This document shows positions 35,771 to 36,977 of a stretch of 36,977 nucleotides of DNA, piece by piece. How positions within the stretch are numbered: position 1 is the first letter of the stretch; each line of letters begins with the position of its first letter. The stretch covers positions 1-36,977 of the forward strand of contig JAOUEE010000004.1 of NCBI GenBank assembly GCA_029858875.1, read 5' to 3'. The translations under genes and the position numbers were made by a program. The notes under the pieces were generated by a model. The model was not told the origin of the DNA. It was given only the letters and a program-made list of their open reading frames with translations, and searched no databases. Origin of the DNA: Acidimicrobiia bacterium. GTDB lineage: Bacteria > Actinomycetota > Acidimicrobiia > Acidimicrobiales > SHLQ01.

Positions 35771-36472
35771 TCAGGGTGCATCGACCCGCTCGTTGGTGGC
35801 CAGGTGGACCAGCACGTCGTGGAACTTTTCGTCGTCCACCAGGTACGGAATGCGGCCCAGTGCCTGTTCCTGGCCGGCGCTCTCGATCCGGAGCTCGCCG
35901 TACCGCAACAGCTCGCCTCCCACGCCGCGGCGCAACGTGATGTCGGTCACCTGGTGCAGCGGCATGGACGAGATCCGTCGCCCGAGCAGCCCGTTGATCT
36001 CGATGATGCGACGATTGGTGATGTAGCGCACCTCGTACAGCCACCACCGGATGGCTTCGAGGCCGAGACGAACCAGCGCCCACAGCACGGCCAGCACGGC
36101 CAGTGAGCGCAGGCCCACGCCGGCGGAGATGATCAGCAGAGCGCCGATGGCCATGCCCATGTAGTCGCCCCACGACCACTGCCGCTCGCGCACCATGCGC
36201 CAGGCGGTGAAGCCGGCCACCACCAAGATGGTGAGCAGGAAGAGACTGCCGACCGGTGCCGACCCGGCCAGCACCACGAGCGAGAGAGCGACGATGGACC
36301 CGGCTTCGAGGCCGACGGCGGCGAGGGCCGCCCAGTGCGCCCGCCGCTTGTAGAAGTACACCTCGCGCGGCACCAGGACGTCCTCGTCGCGCAAGGGCAG
36401 GAACAGCACCTGCAAGGACGGTCGCTTCGACGGACGGTACAGCGACGGCGTGGTGCGCCCGGTGGCGGTCAC
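35771..36472 (-). CDS. PH-domain (bPH2/YdbS-like) membrane protein
   Basis: EVYFYKRRAHWAALA...TM helices...RWWLYEVRYITNRRIIEINGLLGRRISSMPLHQVTDITLRRGVGGELLRYGELRIESAGQEQ; GTG start at 36472. Confidence 0.85.
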   Translation of the reverse strand: MTATGRTTPSLYRPSKRPSLQVLFLPLRDEDVLVPREVYFYKRRAHWAALAAVGLEAGSIVALSLVVLAGSAPVGSLFLLTILVVAGFTAWRMVRERQWSWGDYMGMAIGALLIISAGVGLRSLAVLAVLWALVRLGLEAIRWWLYEVRYITNRRIIEINGLLGRRISSMPLHQVTDITLRRGVGGELLRYGELRIESAGQEQALGRIPYLVDDEKFHDVLVHLATNERVDAP

Positions 36473-36492
36473 TGGTCGAGGTGGGCGTGGGG

Positions 36493-36684
36493 TCAGCGGG
36501 GCTGGACCGGGGCCGGTTCTTTCGACCCCTCGACCATGCTGTCGATGAAGTCCAGGCCGTTGCTGGCCATCGATCCGACCCATCCGAAGAAGTCGTTCGC
36601 GGTGGTGCCGGCGTCGTTGGGATCCAGGGAGATCAGGTAGGCGACGAACAACAGCAGGCCGAAGTAGATCACTGATCTGGGCAC
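36493..36684 (-). CDS. Small hypothetical single-TM protein (63 aa)
   Basis: VPRSVIYFGLLLFVAYLISLDPNDAGTTANDFFGWVGSMASNGLDFIDSMVEGSKEPAPVQPR; GGAGG SD upstream of GTG. Confidence 0.65.
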   Translation of the reverse strand: MPRSVIYFGLLLFVAYLISLDPNDAGTTANDFFGWVGSMASNGLDFIDSMVEGSKEPAPVQPR

Positions 36685-36977
36685 GGGTGCCTCCGACGGT
36701 GGCCACGACGTGATCCGTGGCAACCAGGGTTGTGGGCACTCCACCCGCGGCGACAGCCTACCCACACATCACCCAAAGCGGGCAGACCCCCACCCACCGC
36801 GCGACAGCATCGACCGCGACGCGCGCTCGGCCGGTAGGCGAGGGTGGAAGAGGGTTCGGGTGGTTGGCCCGATGGCGGTGGTGATGCCAAGGGCTCGTGT
36901 GGCCCGAACACCCACAGCGGAGCGGAGATCCTCGCGATCTCGCGATCTCGCCGAGGGCCCGACCCCGATGGGCCCCG

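Noticed and set aside
1-36977. CRISPR arrays, tRNAs, rRNAs, transposases or prophage genes
   Set aside because: No repeat-spacer periodicity, cloverleaf-like sequence or mobile-element protein was recognised by eye; a tRNAscan/Infernal run would be needed to be certain

Overview
High-GC actinobacterial chromosome segment, probably Acidimicrobiia-like (lineage inferred from gene content and style only). It is densely packed, with about 30 supported protein genes and no tRNA, rRNA, CRISPR array or transposon that I could recognise. Recognisable genes: HNH endonuclease tail, D-threonine-aldolase-like protein, FAD-linked sugar-lactone oxidase, two methyltransferases, VOC protein, PLP decarboxylase, rpsO-pnp, M16 peptidase, dapB, SURF1, dapA, RNase J, two tandem SGNH-like lipoproteins, ftsK, Ca/Na antiporter, rimO, pgsA, an SGNH/CotH/VTC/DUF4956/CotH cluster, cinA, msrB and a PH-domain protein. 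The standout is at 4526-5200. A CTP-synthase-C-terminal-like class I glutamine amidotransferase homologue has an in-frame TGA (4769-4771) exactly at the catalytic cysteine of the G-T-[C]-G-G-F-Q nucleophile motif. It is followed by a good bacterial SECIS-like hairpin (8 bp upper stem, GGU apical loop, 20 nt after the UGA). This is a strong candidate selenoprotein (Sec82) that an ordinary ORF track splits into two fragments; its catalytic His/Glu are replaced (FHPE to FQPQ), so it is probably not a glutaminase. Secondary signals are a FliA/sigma28-type promoter match upstream of a lipoprotein gene (34077-34104), overlapping divergent leaderless -10 motifs in a 24-bp intergenic space (32780-32803), a recurrent TANNNT-to-start-codon spacing, a probable CTG start for the M16 peptidase, and a CotH-VTC-DUF4956-CotH cluster.
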